NCBI GenBank assembly: GCA_910588235.1
Contig: CAJUOQ010000004.1
Location: 14,624-78,623 of the forward strand
Source of the DNA: an uncultured Atopostipes sp.
Lineage (GTDB): Bacteria; Bacillota; Bacilli; Lactobacillales; Carnobacteriaceae_A
DNA: 64,000 bases
Direction: 5' to 3'
Positions 17,796 to 26,816 of the stretch are shown one piece after another. Both the position numbers and the translations under genes were made by a program. The notes beneath the pieces are model-generated. The model saw nothing but the letters and a program-made list of their open reading frames with translations. It was not told where the DNA came from and searched no databases. Position 1 is the first letter of the stretch. Every line of letters starts with the position of its first letter.

Positions 17796-17833
17796 AAAAA
17801 AAGACCTTTCCAACAGTGGAAAAGGTCTTTTTT
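17796..17833. terminator. Bidirectional terminator between the YheO gene and the cupin gene
   Basis: AAAAAAGACCTTT-CC / GGAAAAGGTCTTTTTT has A-runs and T-runs on both sides. It serves the convergent YheO-type and YjlB-type genes. The stretch 17536-17795 holds no gene; only a weak GAAAAC/GTTTTC hairpin (about 17710-17755) is visible. Confidence 0.85.
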
Positions 17834-17844
17834 GCTATCTATCT

Positions 17845-18354
17845 TCATTCATCCCAATATTCTTCTATATCTCCAGGATTTCCTGTGACAGGATCGGTTA
17901 AGGGATTCTTCACATGGGCGATACTTTCTTTAATGGCTTCATAATCACTGGCGTTTCCATATTGAAAATCATATTCAGCATCATTGGACGGATAAGCACC
18001 AACAATTTCGAAGCCTTGAGTAGCATCTAGTTTTTTATGAGCAACACCTGCCGGAAGCAGGACAACATCTCCTTTACGAAGTGTCCGCATTTCACCGTGT
18101 TGGCCACCGAACTGAACAGATACTTCGCCTTCTGTACAAGCAAGTGCTTCGTGAGCTGTTGAATGAAAATGATGACGATCCATAATGCCGCCAACCCAAC
18201 CATTTACATAACCGTTGTTTTCAAAATATTCCAGCACATCATCCGCTGTATATGAATCAGCAATGACATCACTTAATACATCTTCATAATACAAAATTGG
18301 AAGATTGTTATTTGGATAGGGTTCATTTTCAGTCACATAAATTGTTTCTACCAT
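17845..18354 (-). CDS. Cupin family protein (YjlB-like)
   Basis: A 169-residue single-cupin protein. The metal-binding cupin motif is HHFHSTAHEALACTEGE (residues 61-77, His and Glu ligands), with the second motif around GDVVLLPAGVAHKK (94-107). It resembles the uncharacterised YjlB family of Bacilli. The reaction is unknown. It lies downstream of the FAD/NAD(P)-binding gene on the same strand, with about 100 bases between. Confidence 0.8.
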   Translation of the reverse strand: MVETIYVTENEPYPNNNLPILYYEDVLSDVIADSYTADDVLEYFENNGYVNGWVGGIMDRHHFHSTAHEALACTEGEVSVQFGGQHGEMRTLRKGDVVLLPAGVAHKKLDATQGFEIVGAYPSNDAEYDFQYGNASDYEAIKESIAHVKNPLTDPVTGNPGDIEEYWDE

Positions 18355-18456
18355 TGCGAATCTCCTCCATAAAATAAATTTGTATTCTTTTATTTGCTAA
18401 ATTCAATATAACAAGAATTTGAGGAAAAACGTATTAGTATGCTTAAAATAAGCGAG

Positions 18457-19959
18457 TTATTTTGTTCGTTGTTCCATAAACCAAGTCGCTGAATAAGTAG
18501 CTTGGTCGATCGTTAAGCTAGCATCATTGTTTTCATATTGGGTGGAGCCAATCAGTAATCCAAGGAAAAAGACATTCTCCAGCAGGTCATATCGTTGATT
18601 GATTAAACGGCATTGAGGCCAATCTACTAAAACAAAGTGCCCATTTTTATGAGGTAAAATAATTTCCTTATGGTAAAGATTTTTAATTAAAGGCGAAGAG
18701 TCCGCAATACTTAATAATTTTGTATTGAACCCTGTCGCATTCACTAACAGATCTGCTTGTTCTTCTTGGTCGGCAGTGATTAGAAAAGAGCCATCTTCTG
18801 CTACTTCGATATCCTTTAGACCGGTAACGGCTCTTACGCGGCCAGCATCGAGTAATTCAAACAACCACTTGTAAGTGGTATAAGGCACTCTGGACTTAAA
18901 GAAGAGAAGCTTAGCATGATAATGATCAAGATAGTATTGCTTGTCTTCGCCACTTAAAGCATTAAATAAATAAGGTAAAACAGCGACAAGACGACTAACA
19001 TGTTCGTGAACAACCGCTAATTTTTGATCTTTTGTTTCAAAAGCTTCTCGTTTAGCAGCTAATGTACCTGCTTTATATTTCTCATAAACGGCTTTTGCAT
19101 CGACATGTTCTGCTTCCATGTCAGCTTTAAAAGTCTCTAACAGCACCTCAAGTGGTATAAAGCCATCTCGTTTTGCTTTTTCGGCTGCAATCCATTCCTT
19201 CGAGAAGGTAAAAGTAATATCTTCTTGTTCAAGCGGAATATTTACAAAATTAAATGGGGTTTTAATATCATAGAAAGTGAGCGGTTGTTTCAAAGAATGA
19301 TTTAAAAAGAGATAACGCATTAAATCAATTCCGGTAGCTCCACTACCAATAATCCCAATATTTTCTTCAGGATCAATATTGGCTAACTTTTCATTCATCG
19401 GATAAGGATTATGAACGTAATTTTTGACGCCTTGTAAATGATAGTAATCATTATAAGGGGGATGTCCTGTCGTGAAAAAGACAGCATCATAAATAGTTTC
19501 TTTCCAGCCCTCTGTTGTTTTTAAACGGTAAACATAAGAAGTCTCTTGCTCAGGAGTCACTGATTTCTCTGTGTGCGCGTCTAATATTTCTAGATCTTCC
19601 ACAAAGGTTTGGATATGTTGTACTTGCTGATGGTTAAAATATGGTTCAAAGCGTTCCATTAAATATTTCCCATAAGCAGGTCGAGAAACAAGACCTTCAA
19701 AATCTGTAGACGGTTCGTTCTGATCTTCTAACCAGTCATTAAAATCATCCGGATTATGTTCATTGACACTTAAAACATCAGGCGTTACGTTCAAACGGAT
19801 ACTCTCATCCTCCGTTTCCACGTAAGGTAAGCCCACTCCAAGAGATTCTCTAGGCTCATAAACATCAATTTGATCCTTCGTATTAAAATTATCATGAGAA
19901 AGCAAGGATTTCACTACACTCGCACCAGAAATTCCTGCTCCAACAACTGCAATTTTCAT
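18457..19959 (-). CDS. FAD/NAD(P)-binding protein (NAD_binding_9 type)
   Basis: A 500-residue flavoprotein-like enzyme. The dinucleotide motif VVGAGISGASV lies at residues 4-14 and a second GIIGSGATGIDL near 200. The layout fits the FAD-NAD(P)-binding family (PF13454), whose members include uncharacterised monooxygenase-like proteins. The start at 19959 has AAGGAGGATT just upstream; a 15-codon extension lacks a site. The substrate is not inferable. The following cupin gene may be co-transcribed. Confidence 0.8.
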   Translation of the reverse strand: MKIAVVGAGISGASVVKSLLSHDNFNTKDQIDVYEPRESLGVGLPYVETEDESIRLNVTPDVLSVNEHNPDDFNDWLEDQNEPSTDFEGLVSRPAYGKYLMERFEPYFNHQQVQHIQTFVEDLEILDAHTEKSVTPEQETSYVYRLKTTEGWKETIYDAVFFTTGHPPYNDYYHLQGVKNYVHNPYPMNEKLANIDPEENIGIIGSGATGIDLMRYLFLNHSLKQPLTFYDIKTPFNFVNIPLEQEDITFTFSKEWIAAEKAKRDGFIPLEVLLETFKADMEAEHVDAKAVYEKYKAGTLAAKREAFETKDQKLAVVHEHVSRLVAVLPYLFNALSGEDKQYYLDHYHAKLLFFKSRVPYTTYKWLFELLDAGRVRAVTGLKDIEVAEDGSFLITADQEEQADLLVNATGFNTKLLSIADSSPLIKNLYHKEIILPHKNGHFVLVDWPQCRLINQRYDLLENVFFLGLLIGSTQYENNDASLTIDQATYSATWFMEQRTK

Positions 19960-20267
19960 CGCAATCCTCCTTAAAACTTCTATCATTATAAAATATAAAT
20001 CCATCTTCTATCATAGCATTATTTTTTATTAAATGGGCTATTTCATATAAAATAAGAGTAAAATCTGCCGTTTTTTTTTGAAAGGTTTAAAAAACTGAAA
20101 AAATAATTAGACGAGCCTCAAGACTTCATCGTTTTTATTGACTGCGATGCATGTACTTTAGAGTAGGCGCTAACAATTATCAGTAAGCGGGTCCTTACAA
20201 TCGTGTCCATAATGGGATAAAATGAGAGAGAATCGAGCATCTTGAGGAACAAGAAGGGGTGTAGAAG

Positions 20268-21131
20268 TTGAAAACTGAAAAAATATTGATCGTTAACGAT
20301 ATAGCAGGTGCAGGAAAAGTGGCAGGAAATGTAATCTTTCCGTTATTGTCAGCGGCTGCTTTAGAACCGGCCATTTTACCGACTTTGTTATTATCGACGC
20401 ATGCGGATGCTCCTGGGAGGGTCACGACCCTTTCAACAAATGAGATTTATCAACAATTTTTGAAACGTTGGGAGGAGTTAGGTATTCAATTTAGTGCCTA
20501 TGCGACCGGCTATTTTGCAGAGATTGAACAAATCACAACGTTTACTGACTATTATTTAACGAAGAAAAAAGAAGATCAGACCAAAAAATTGTTTGTAGAT
20601 CCTATAATGGGCGATCACGGTGCGCTATATCCCGGCTTTAATCAAGAAGTTCCGAGCCGTCTGAGGGAATTAATCCAGCACGCGGAAATTGTATTGCCTA
20701 ATCTAACGGAAGCTTGTTTATTAACAGGGCATCCTTATAGAGAAGAGATGGACTTAAATGAAATGACTGATTTAGCACATAAAGTCAATGATCTAGGAGC
20801 AAAAAATACGATTTTAAGTGGTATAAAAAGTACCGATGTAAACGGGGAAGAACGTATTGGTTTTCTATATTGTGATGAAGAGGGGAATAGTGACTTGATT
20901 CTCCATGAATATTTTGCCGAAGATTTCTTTGGTACGGGTGATATTGTCTTTAGTCTCGTGCTAGCCTTTTATTTAAAAGGTCTTTCCTTGCATGAAACGA
21001 TTGTAAAAACAGCGAGGTTAACTGAAAAAGCACTCCGAGATACAATCACATTAAAACGTGATTCGATTTATGGCGTATTTTTTGAACCGATGATGTACGA
21101 CTTTATGAAAGCCCTTAGAGCACTCGAATAA
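20268..21131 (+). CDS. PfkB-family pyridoxal/pyridoxamine kinase
   Basis: The 287-residue protein resembles the pyridoxal kinase branch of the ribokinase/ThiD family: ILIVNDIAGAGKVAGN at the start, FVDPIMGDHG near 119, VLPNLTEACLLTG near 145, and the anion-hole/catalytic motif FFGTGDIVFS near 222. It would phosphorylate a B6 vitamer to feed pyridoxal phosphate, though a hydroxymethylpyrimidine substrate is possible. The start is TTG with AAGAAGGGG upstream. It is followed by the ytoQ gene about 110 bases later. Confidence 0.85.
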   Translation: MKTEKILIVNDIAGAGKVAGNVIFPLLSAAALEPAILPTLLLSTHADAPGRVTTLSTNEIYQQFLKRWEELGIQFSAYATGYFAEIEQITTFTDYYLTKKKEDQTKKLFVDPIMGDHGALYPGFNQEVPSRLRELIQHAEIVLPNLTEACLLTGHPYREEMDLNEMTDLAHKVNDLGAKNTILSGIKSTDVNGEERIGFLYCDEEGNSDLILHEYFAEDFFGTGDIVFSLVLAFYLKGLSLHETIVKTARLTEKALRDTITLKRDSIYGVFFEPMMYDFMKALRALE

Positions 21132-21244
21132 GTGAATAGAAAGATAGGATGAATGAAAGCTATGGGGCTTTTGTTGAATTATTTAGGGAGTATATTACAA
21201 TGGATGAGAAGAAACGATTGGAAATTCAATAAGGAGTTGAGGAA

Positions 21245-21685
21245 ATGAAATTTGTTGTTTATTTAGCTGGACAAATTCACGATGACTGGCGTGGACAGTT
21301 GATCCAACAAGCGGAAGATAAAGGTCTTGATTTAGAATTTGTTTATCCACAGACAGAACATGACTTGTCCGATGCGATTGGTGAAAAAATCCTAGGAGAA
21401 CAACCAGGCGATTATTATCGCGATGAAGCAGCTTCGGCTGTGAATAACTTTAGAACGAATGTCTTGATGGAGAAAGCAGATATTGTGATTGCTTTGTTTG
21501 GCGATCAATACCGTCAATGGAATACAGCGATGGATGCAACAACAGCAGTGAATAAAAATAAACCATTAATTATTATTCGCCCAGAAGAATTAATTCATGC
21601 GCTGAAAGAATTATCGAATAAAGCGAACGTCACGGTGGAAACTGTTGAACAGGCGATTCAAGTCCTAGAGTATATTGAACAATAA
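21245..21685 (+). CDS. ytoQ: YtoQ family protein
   Basis: A 146-residue protein of the uncharacterised YtoQ family, which starts with a characteristic VYLAGQIHDDWR segment (5-16). A Rossmann-like pattern is seen, with EKADIVIALFGDQYRQWNTAMDA around 77-99, reminiscent of nucleoside 2-deoxyribosyltransferase-like folds. The function is unknown. AAGGAGTTGAGG precedes the ATG. It ends at a strong terminator. Confidence 0.88.
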   Translation: MKFVVYLAGQIHDDWRGQLIQQAEDKGLDLEFVYPQTEHDLSDAIGEKILGEQPGDYYRDEAASAVNNFRTNVLMEKADIVIALFGDQYRQWNTAMDATTAVNKNKPLIIIRPEELIHALKELSNKANVTVETVEQAIQVLEYIEQ

Positions 21686-21718
21686 GTCATCTTATTTTCA
21701 AAAATAAGTAGCGTAATT

Positions 21719-21760
21719 AAAGCCACTATCTATCCTATGAAATAGATAGTGGCTTTTTTA
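21719..21760 (+). terminator. Terminator of ytoQ
   Basis: AAAGCCACTATCTAT (21719-21733) pairs with ATAGATAGTGGCTTT around a CCTATGAA loop, followed by a T-run. Confidence 0.9.
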
Positions 21761-21882
21761 ATTTATTTTATAAATATTTACTTAGAGAAGAGTTTAAAAC
21801 AGTAGCCTTCCATATATTTTGCTGATTATTTAAACGTCACAATCACCACTTGAAACGTGAGTTACGCCTGTAAACTAAACTT

Positions 21883-21911
21883 TTGACAAAGGATGAAATA
21901 AGGTTTATAAT
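21883..21911 (+). promoter_or_regulatory. Consensus sigma-A promoter of trxB
   Basis: TTGACA (21883-21888) and TATAAT (21906-21911) are both perfect hexamers, separated by 17 bases. The transcript would have a leader of about 60 bases before trxB. This is the cleanest promoter in the window. Confidence 0.9.
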
Positions 21912-21980
21912 ATATCTATTCAACAAATCAATTGAATAGTTTTAAATGAATGAAATGTAAAAAGAGAGGAGAGTTTTCTG

Positions 21981-22946
21981 TTGAAGGAAATATCTACAGA
22001 AAAAATTTATGATGTCATTATTGTCGGTGCTGGACCAGCTGGAATGACTGCCGCTGTTTATGCTTCTCGTGCCAACTTGTCCACATTGATGATTGAACGA
22101 GGTCTGCCAGGTGGTCAAATGGTCGATACTCAGGATATTGAGAATTACCCGAGCTATGATCATATTTTGGGCTCCGATTTATCTTCTAAGATGTTTGAGC
22201 ACTCTAAGAAATTTGGTGCCGAATACACATATGGAGATATTCAAGAAGTCGTTGATAACGGAGAGACGAAAACAGTCATTACCAGTTTAGATCGTTTCGA
22301 AGCTTACTCGATCATTATTGCGACGGGCGCTGAACCGAAGAAATTAAATATTCCAGGCGAAGAAGAATTAGCTGGACGTGGCGTTTCATATTGTGCCGTT
22401 TGTGATGGGGCATTTTTCAAAGATAAAGAACTTGTCGTTGTTGGGGGTGGGGACTCTGCTGTTGAGGAAGGCGTTTATTTAACAAAATTTGCTTCAAAAG
22501 TCACCGTTGTTCACCGCCGCGATGAATTACGCGCTCAAAGAATCTTACAAGAGCGTGCTTTTGATAATGATAAAGTTGAATTTGTCTGGAACCGAACCCC
22601 TCAAGCAATCAATGGTGAAGAAGGTAAAGTAAGTAGTTTGATTTTAGAATCCACCATTGATGGCTCTACGGAAGAATTAGAAACGGATGGCGTTTTTGTG
22701 TACATTGGTATGCTACCAAAATCAGATCCTTTTGCTTCGCTTCCTATTACAAATGAAGAAGGGTATATTGAAACAGATGAATTGATGGCGACAAATGTAC
22801 CCGGTATTTTTGCAGCGGGTGACATTCGAGTTAAACAATTAAGACAAATTGTCACAGCAACTTCAGATGGAAGTATTGCCGCGGAAGCAGCGATCGACTA
22901 TGTTGAAAGTATTAAAGCAGAAAATAAAAGCGTAAAAGTGAATTAA
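21981..22946 (+). CDS. trxB: Thioredoxin reductase
   Basis: Reduces thioredoxin with NADPH via FAD. The 321-residue protein has the FAD motif VGAGPAGMTAA (15-25), the redox pair CAVC (138-141), the NADPH motif GGGDSAVEE (155-163) with HRR (178-180), and the C-terminal GIFAAGDIR. The start is TTG with AGAGAGGAGAG upstream. It has a full consensus promoter, and a glutaredoxin gene follows after 12 bases in the same operon. Confidence 0.95.
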   Translation: MKEISTEKIYDVIIVGAGPAGMTAAVYASRANLSTLMIERGLPGGQMVDTQDIENYPSYDHILGSDLSSKMFEHSKKFGAEYTYGDIQEVVDNGETKTVITSLDRFEAYSIIIATGAEPKKLNIPGEEELAGRGVSYCAVCDGAFFKDKELVVVGGGDSAVEEGVYLTKFASKVTVVHRRDELRAQRILQERAFDNDKVEFVWNRTPQAINGEEGKVSSLILESTIDGSTEELETDGVFVYIGMLPKSDPFASLPITNEEGYIETDELMATNVPGIFAAGDIRVKQLRQIVTATSDGSIAAEAAIDYVESIKAENKSVKVN

Positions 22947-22958
22947 GGAGTAGATAAA

Positions 22959-23192
22959 ATGAATGAAATTACTGTATATGTTACAAGCACATGCCCGTAT
23001 TGCGAAATGATGAAAAATTATTTAACAGAAAATAACCTTCCATTTAAGGAAGTTAATGTAGAAAAAGACCCGATCATGGCGACTCGTTTAGTAAATACCA
23101 CAGGCGAAATGGGTGTCCCCCAAACAGAAATTAATGGCGAGTGGGTCCTTGGCTTTGATCCAGAAACGGTCAATTCTTTACTTGTTAAATAA
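22959..23192 (+). CDS. Glutaredoxin family protein (NrdH-like)
   Basis: A 77-residue thiol-redox protein with the active site CPYC (residues 12-15), a cis-Pro in MGVPQTEI and a C-terminal GFDPETV. The CPYC site is like classical glutaredoxin, while the small size and close linkage to trxB are like NrdH, which is reduced by TrxB. Which system it uses cannot be decided; a glutathione reductase gene is also present 2 kb downstream. Confidence 0.88.
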   Translation: MNEITVYVTSTCPYCEMMKNYLTENNLPFKEVNVEKDPIMATRLVNTTGEMGVPQTEINGEWVLGFDPETVNSLLVK

Positions 23193-23295
23193 AGAAAACT
23201 TTTTTAATGGAAGCATTTATGCTTTACAATAGAAGATAAGAGAAACGGATACTATTCTAAGTGTTTTAAAAAAGCACTTAGAAGGGGGGATAAAG

Positions 23296-23955
23296 ATGGT
23301 GAATGAAAGAGATTTAAAAGATTCATTATATCAAGAATTTGCAAAAATAGGGAAGTGTCTGTCGAGTCCTAAAAGGCTAGAGCTTTTAGATTTATTAGCT
23401 CAAGGGCCAAAATCCGTTGAAGAGTTGGCCAACGAAACGACGATGTCCGTAGCTAACGTCTCGCAACATTTACGTACTTTGTACAACGGGCGAATGGTAA
23501 CTTCCCATAAAGATAAAAATTATGTAATCTATGAGCTAAAGGATGAAGAAATTGCCAGTTTTTTAGAAACACTTCATGCTTTATCTGAAAAACAATCAAT
23601 GGAAGTTCAACAAATTAAACAAGAATTTTTAAGTTCGAATTTGGGTCTTGAAGAAATTTCTCTGGAAGAGTTAAATGAGCGCATGGAAAAAGGTGAAATT
23701 TTGCTTTTAGATGTGCGACCAGAAGCAGAATACGAAACAAGCCATATTCCGGGCGCTGTTTCGGCCCCTGTGGAAACTCTGGATGAAAAGATCACTTCTT
23801 TACCGACCAATAAAGAGGTTGTTGTGTACTGTCGCGGTTCTTATTGCTTAATGTCCGCTGAAGCAGTGGATTTACTAGAAGAGCAAGGAATCGAAGCCTA
23901 TCGTTTACAAGAGAGTGTTCAAGACTGGCAGGCCTTTCAAGAACAAATGAGTTAA
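23296..23955 (+). CDS. ArsR-family HTH regulator fused to a rhodanese domain
   Basis: A 219-residue fusion. Residues 10-95 form an ArsR-type winged helix (SPKRLELLDLLAQGPKSVEE, then SVANVSQHLRTL as recognition helix). Residues 115-215 form a rhodanese domain with the active-site Cys in VVYCRGSYCLM. ArsR-rhodanese fusions are known as sulfur- or thiol-linked regulators; the signal here is inferred to be persulfide or oxidative. AGAAGGGGGG precedes the ATG. It probably controls itself and the next rhodanese gene. Confidence 0.9.
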   Translation: MVNERDLKDSLYQEFAKIGKCLSSPKRLELLDLLAQGPKSVEELANETTMSVANVSQHLRTLYNGRMVTSHKDKNYVIYELKDEEIASFLETLHALSEKQSMEVQQIKQEFLSSNLGLEEISLEELNERMEKGEILLLDVRPEAEYETSHIPGAVSAPVETLDEKITSLPTNKEVVVYCRGSYCLMSAEAVDLLEEQGIEAYRLQESVQDWQAFQEQMS

Positions 23956-24022
23956 GCGTATCGAGTCATTAAAACATGGGTGCTGATTTAAAAAGTTGAA
24001 TGGAAATAGTAAGGGGATGTCA

Positions 24023-24316
24023 ATGGTGAAAGAAATCAAGAGAAACGAAGTCGAACAGAAAATAGCGAATGGTGAAGATTTGACGGTTATTGATGTGCGA
24101 GAAGCGGATGAACTTGCGGAAAAGAAAATGCCTGGGGTAAAACATATCCCGATCGGAGAAATTCCCAATCGCTTATCGGAATTCAAAAAAGAAGAACCTT
24201 ACTATATCATATGTGAGAGAGGGAACCGGAGTGGTGAAGTCACGGAATACCTAGAAGAAAGAGGCTATGACGCCACTAATATTACGGATGGTATGGTAGG
24301 CTGGGAAGACGAGTAA
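24023..24316 (+). CDS. Single-domain rhodanese-like protein
   Basis: A 97-residue rhodanese domain: DVREADELAEKKMPGVKHIPIGEIP in the middle and the active-site Cys in YYIICERGNRSGEV. The start at 24023 has AAGGGG six bases upstream; an in-frame ATG at 24017 is too close to that site and a TTG at 23996 is poorly supported. It lies 67 bases after the ArsR-rhodanese gene and should act in sulfane sulfur transfer. Confidence 0.87.
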   Translation: MVKEIKRNEVEQKIANGEDLTVIDVREADELAEKKMPGVKHIPIGEIPNRLSEFKKEEPYYIICERGNRSGEVTEYLEERGYDATNITDGMVGWEDE

Positions 24317-24420
24317 TCTTTGGGAAAATTTCCGCTGCTCTTAATCTAAAAAATGTACTTTCTGCGCTGCAGTCGTTATAATAAAAGCAGTGCAATGAAG
24401 TTATAGATGGGGGTGCGGAA

Positions 24421-25272
24421 ATGAATTTGGTATTTTCTTTTGATGAAGGCTATATTTCGACCTTTAAGGTCTTCCTGTATTCGATTTATGAGAATAATCA
24501 AAATGAACCGATCAATCTTTTTTTACTGCATTATGATATGGAAGAAGAGGCACTTGTTGATCTAGAAAAGACAATTAAGGGATATAATTTTAAATTTTAT
24601 CCGATTAATTGCCGGAAATTTCTGGAACGGTCAGAAGATATCACGATTAATCGTTATTATACGATTGAAATGTATTTATGGCTATATGCCCCTTATGTTT
24701 TACCTGAAGAAGTGGATCGCGCACTTTATTTAGACCCAGATATTATTAATCTAAATAATATGCGCAGATTTTATGATTTAGATTTTGATGAGCATTTATT
24801 TATTGCGATGGATTACGAAATTAAAAATAAAATCGTTCAACCTTTTAACAATTTACGATTGGGTACTTTTTCAGCGGAGCATTATTTTAATGCTGGAGTC
24901 GTGTTGATGAATATTGAAAAACTGCGGCATGAACGAGCGCCTGAGGAAATATCAGAAGCAGTTATTAAAAATAAAGCTGTTTTAATCTTGCCCGATCAAG
25001 ATATTTTTAATTATTTGTATACAGGAAAAATTAAAAATGCGGATTGGGAACTTTATAATTTAGATCCTCGATTGTACCAGTTCTTTCAGTTAGTAAAACC
25101 TGATATTTATAATAAAAGATGGGTAGAAGATGAAGTCATCTTTATCCATTATGGTGGCAAACATAAACCCTGGCAAGAACGAGAAAAGTATAAAATGGAT
25201 TTAGGCGATTACTATTTCCAATATGAAGAACAATTAAACCAAATCACATTAGAAAGTAGCGTGGAAAATTAA
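24421..25272 (+). CDS. Glycosyltransferase family 8 protein
   Basis: A 283-residue GT-A glycosyltransferase of family 8. The metal-binding DxD is seen in ALYLDPDII (about 104), and the family's HYGGKHKPW near residue 242 matches the C-terminal HxxGxxKPW motif. The donor is probably UDP-glucose or UDP-galactose; the acceptor (surface glycan or lipid) is unknown. There is no signal peptide. The stop overlaps the start of the next gene (TAATG), so it is translationally coupled to the reductase gene, an unexpected partner. Confidence 0.87.
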   Translation: MNLVFSFDEGYISTFKVFLYSIYENNQNEPINLFLLHYDMEEEALVDLEKTIKGYNFKFYPINCRKFLERSEDITINRYYTIEMYLWLYAPYVLPEEVDRALYLDPDIINLNNMRRFYDLDFDEHLFIAMDYEIKNKIVQPFNNLRLGTFSAEHYFNAGVVLMNIEKLRHERAPEEISEAVIKNKAVLILPDQDIFNYLYTGKIKNADWELYNLDPRLYQFFQLVKPDIYNKRWVEDEVIFIHYGGKHKPWQEREKYKMDLGDYYFQYEEQLNQITLESSVEN

Positions 25273-26630
25273 TGACGAAACATTATGATTATTTAGTAAT
25301 TGGTGGAGGAAGTGGAGGCATTGCTTCTGCAAACCGTGCAGGTGAGCATGGCGCAAAAGTTGGAATTATTGAAGCAAAAGATGTCGGCGGAACATGTGTC
25401 AACGTAGGTTGTGTTCCAAAAAAAGTAATGTGGTACGTTTCAAACCTCATTCGAGATATTGATCATTACGCAGAAGGATATGGTTTAGAATTTTCCGAAG
25501 AGCCGACTTTGAATTTTAAAACATTGAAAAAAAATCGTGATGAATACATTGAATTTTTACATGGTGCTTACCAAAGTGGTTTCGACAATAATGGGGTTGA
25601 ACTGATTCGCGGTTATGCAAAATTTGTCGATAACCATACAGTAGATGTTGACGGTGAAAAATACACAGCAGACCATATCTTAATCGCAACAGGCGGTCGT
25701 CCAAAACGTTTAGACATCCCTGGTGCAGAGTATGGAATTGATTCAGATTCCTTCTTTGATTTAGAAGAATTACCTGAAAGTGCTGCTGTCATTGGTGGTG
25801 GCTATATCGGGGTTGAGTTAAGTGGTTTACTACGCACATTGGGCGTGGACACGCATCTCTTTGAATTCCTTCCTTCTGTTTTAGATACTTTTGACACAGT
25901 GATTAAAGAAGGTTATATGGAATTAGCTGAGCGTGAAAACTTTGCGGATAACATTCATACAAATGCTTCTGTGAATAAAGTAGAGAAAAACGGCGAGAAA
26001 TATATCTTGCACTTTGAAGATGGTTCAACGCATGAAACAGACTTAGTTTTATGGGCGACTGGACGTGCACCGAATGTTGAAAATATCAACCTCGATAAAG
26101 TCGGCGTTGAATTAACAGATCATGGTCACGTTAAAGTCGATAAATTCCAAAACACGACAGCGGATAATATTTATGCGGTGGGCGATGTGCTAGGGATCTT
26201 AAACTTAACACCTGTCGCTATCGCTGCAGGGCGTCGTTTATCTGAAAGATTGTTTAATAATAAGGATGGTTTATTCTTAGATTATACAAATATTCCGTCT
26301 GTAGTATTTACGGAACCACCAATTGGGACAGTCGGTTTAACGGAAGAAAAAGCAATTGAAGCTTATGGAGAAGAAAATATTAAAACATACACTGCTTCAT
26401 TTACTTCGATGCACAGCTCGCTTTCCGACAACCGTGAACGCGCAAACTTTAAACTTGTTTGTGAAGGTGAAGATGAACGGATTGTCGGTCTACACGGAAT
26501 TGGTGCAGGAATGGACGAAATACTTCAAGGCTTTGGTGTTGCAGTTAAAATGGGAGCAACAAAAGCGGACTTTGATGATACAGTTGCTATCCACCCAACA
26601 GCTGCTGAAGAACTTGTTACGATGCGTTAA
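25272..26630 (+). CDS. gor: Glutathione-disulfide reductase
   Basis: A 452-residue class I flavoprotein disulfide reductase. It has the FAD motif IGGGSGGIASANRA (10-23), the redox pair C42 and C47 in GGTCVNVGCVPKK, the NADPH motif IGGGYIGVE and the C-terminal catalytic AIHPTAAEE. The GCVPKKVMW context is that of glutathione reductases rather than lipoamide or mycothione reductases. Many lactic acid bacteria import glutathione; no synthesis gene is in view. It is followed by a terminator. Confidence 0.93.
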   Translation: MTKHYDYLVIGGGSGGIASANRAGEHGAKVGIIEAKDVGGTCVNVGCVPKKVMWYVSNLIRDIDHYAEGYGLEFSEEPTLNFKTLKKNRDEYIEFLHGAYQSGFDNNGVELIRGYAKFVDNHTVDVDGEKYTADHILIATGGRPKRLDIPGAEYGIDSDSFFDLEELPESAAVIGGGYIGVELSGLLRTLGVDTHLFEFLPSVLDTFDTVIKEGYMELAERENFADNIHTNASVNKVEKNGEKYILHFEDGSTHETDLVLWATGRAPNVENINLDKVGVELTDHGHVKVDKFQNTTADNIYAVGDVLGILNLTPVAIAAGRRLSERLFNNKDGLFLDYTNIPSVVFTEPPIGTVGLTEEKAIEAYGEENIKTYTASFTSMHSSLSDNRERANFKLVCEGEDERIVGLHGIGAGMDEILQGFGVAVKMGATKADFDDTVAIHPTAAEELVTMR

Positions 26631-26649
26631 TTTTTAGTGGTTCACAGCT

Positions 26650-26688
26650 CTCTACAAGATAACTCCCAATCTTGTAGAGGGTTTTTTT
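26650..26688 (+). terminator. Terminator of gor
   Basis: CTCTACAAGAT (26650-26660) pairs with ATCTTGTAGAG (26669-26679), followed by GG and seven T. Confidence 0.9.
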
Positions 26689-26816
26689 GTTTTTAAAGAG
26701 AGATAAACACAAAAATTATTGTTGTTTTTCAATTTATCAATGGGTCTTTCATTTCATACAACATATTCTTATGGTAGTATTGATTCAAGATTAGATTAGA
26801 GTAGGAGACAATAAGA

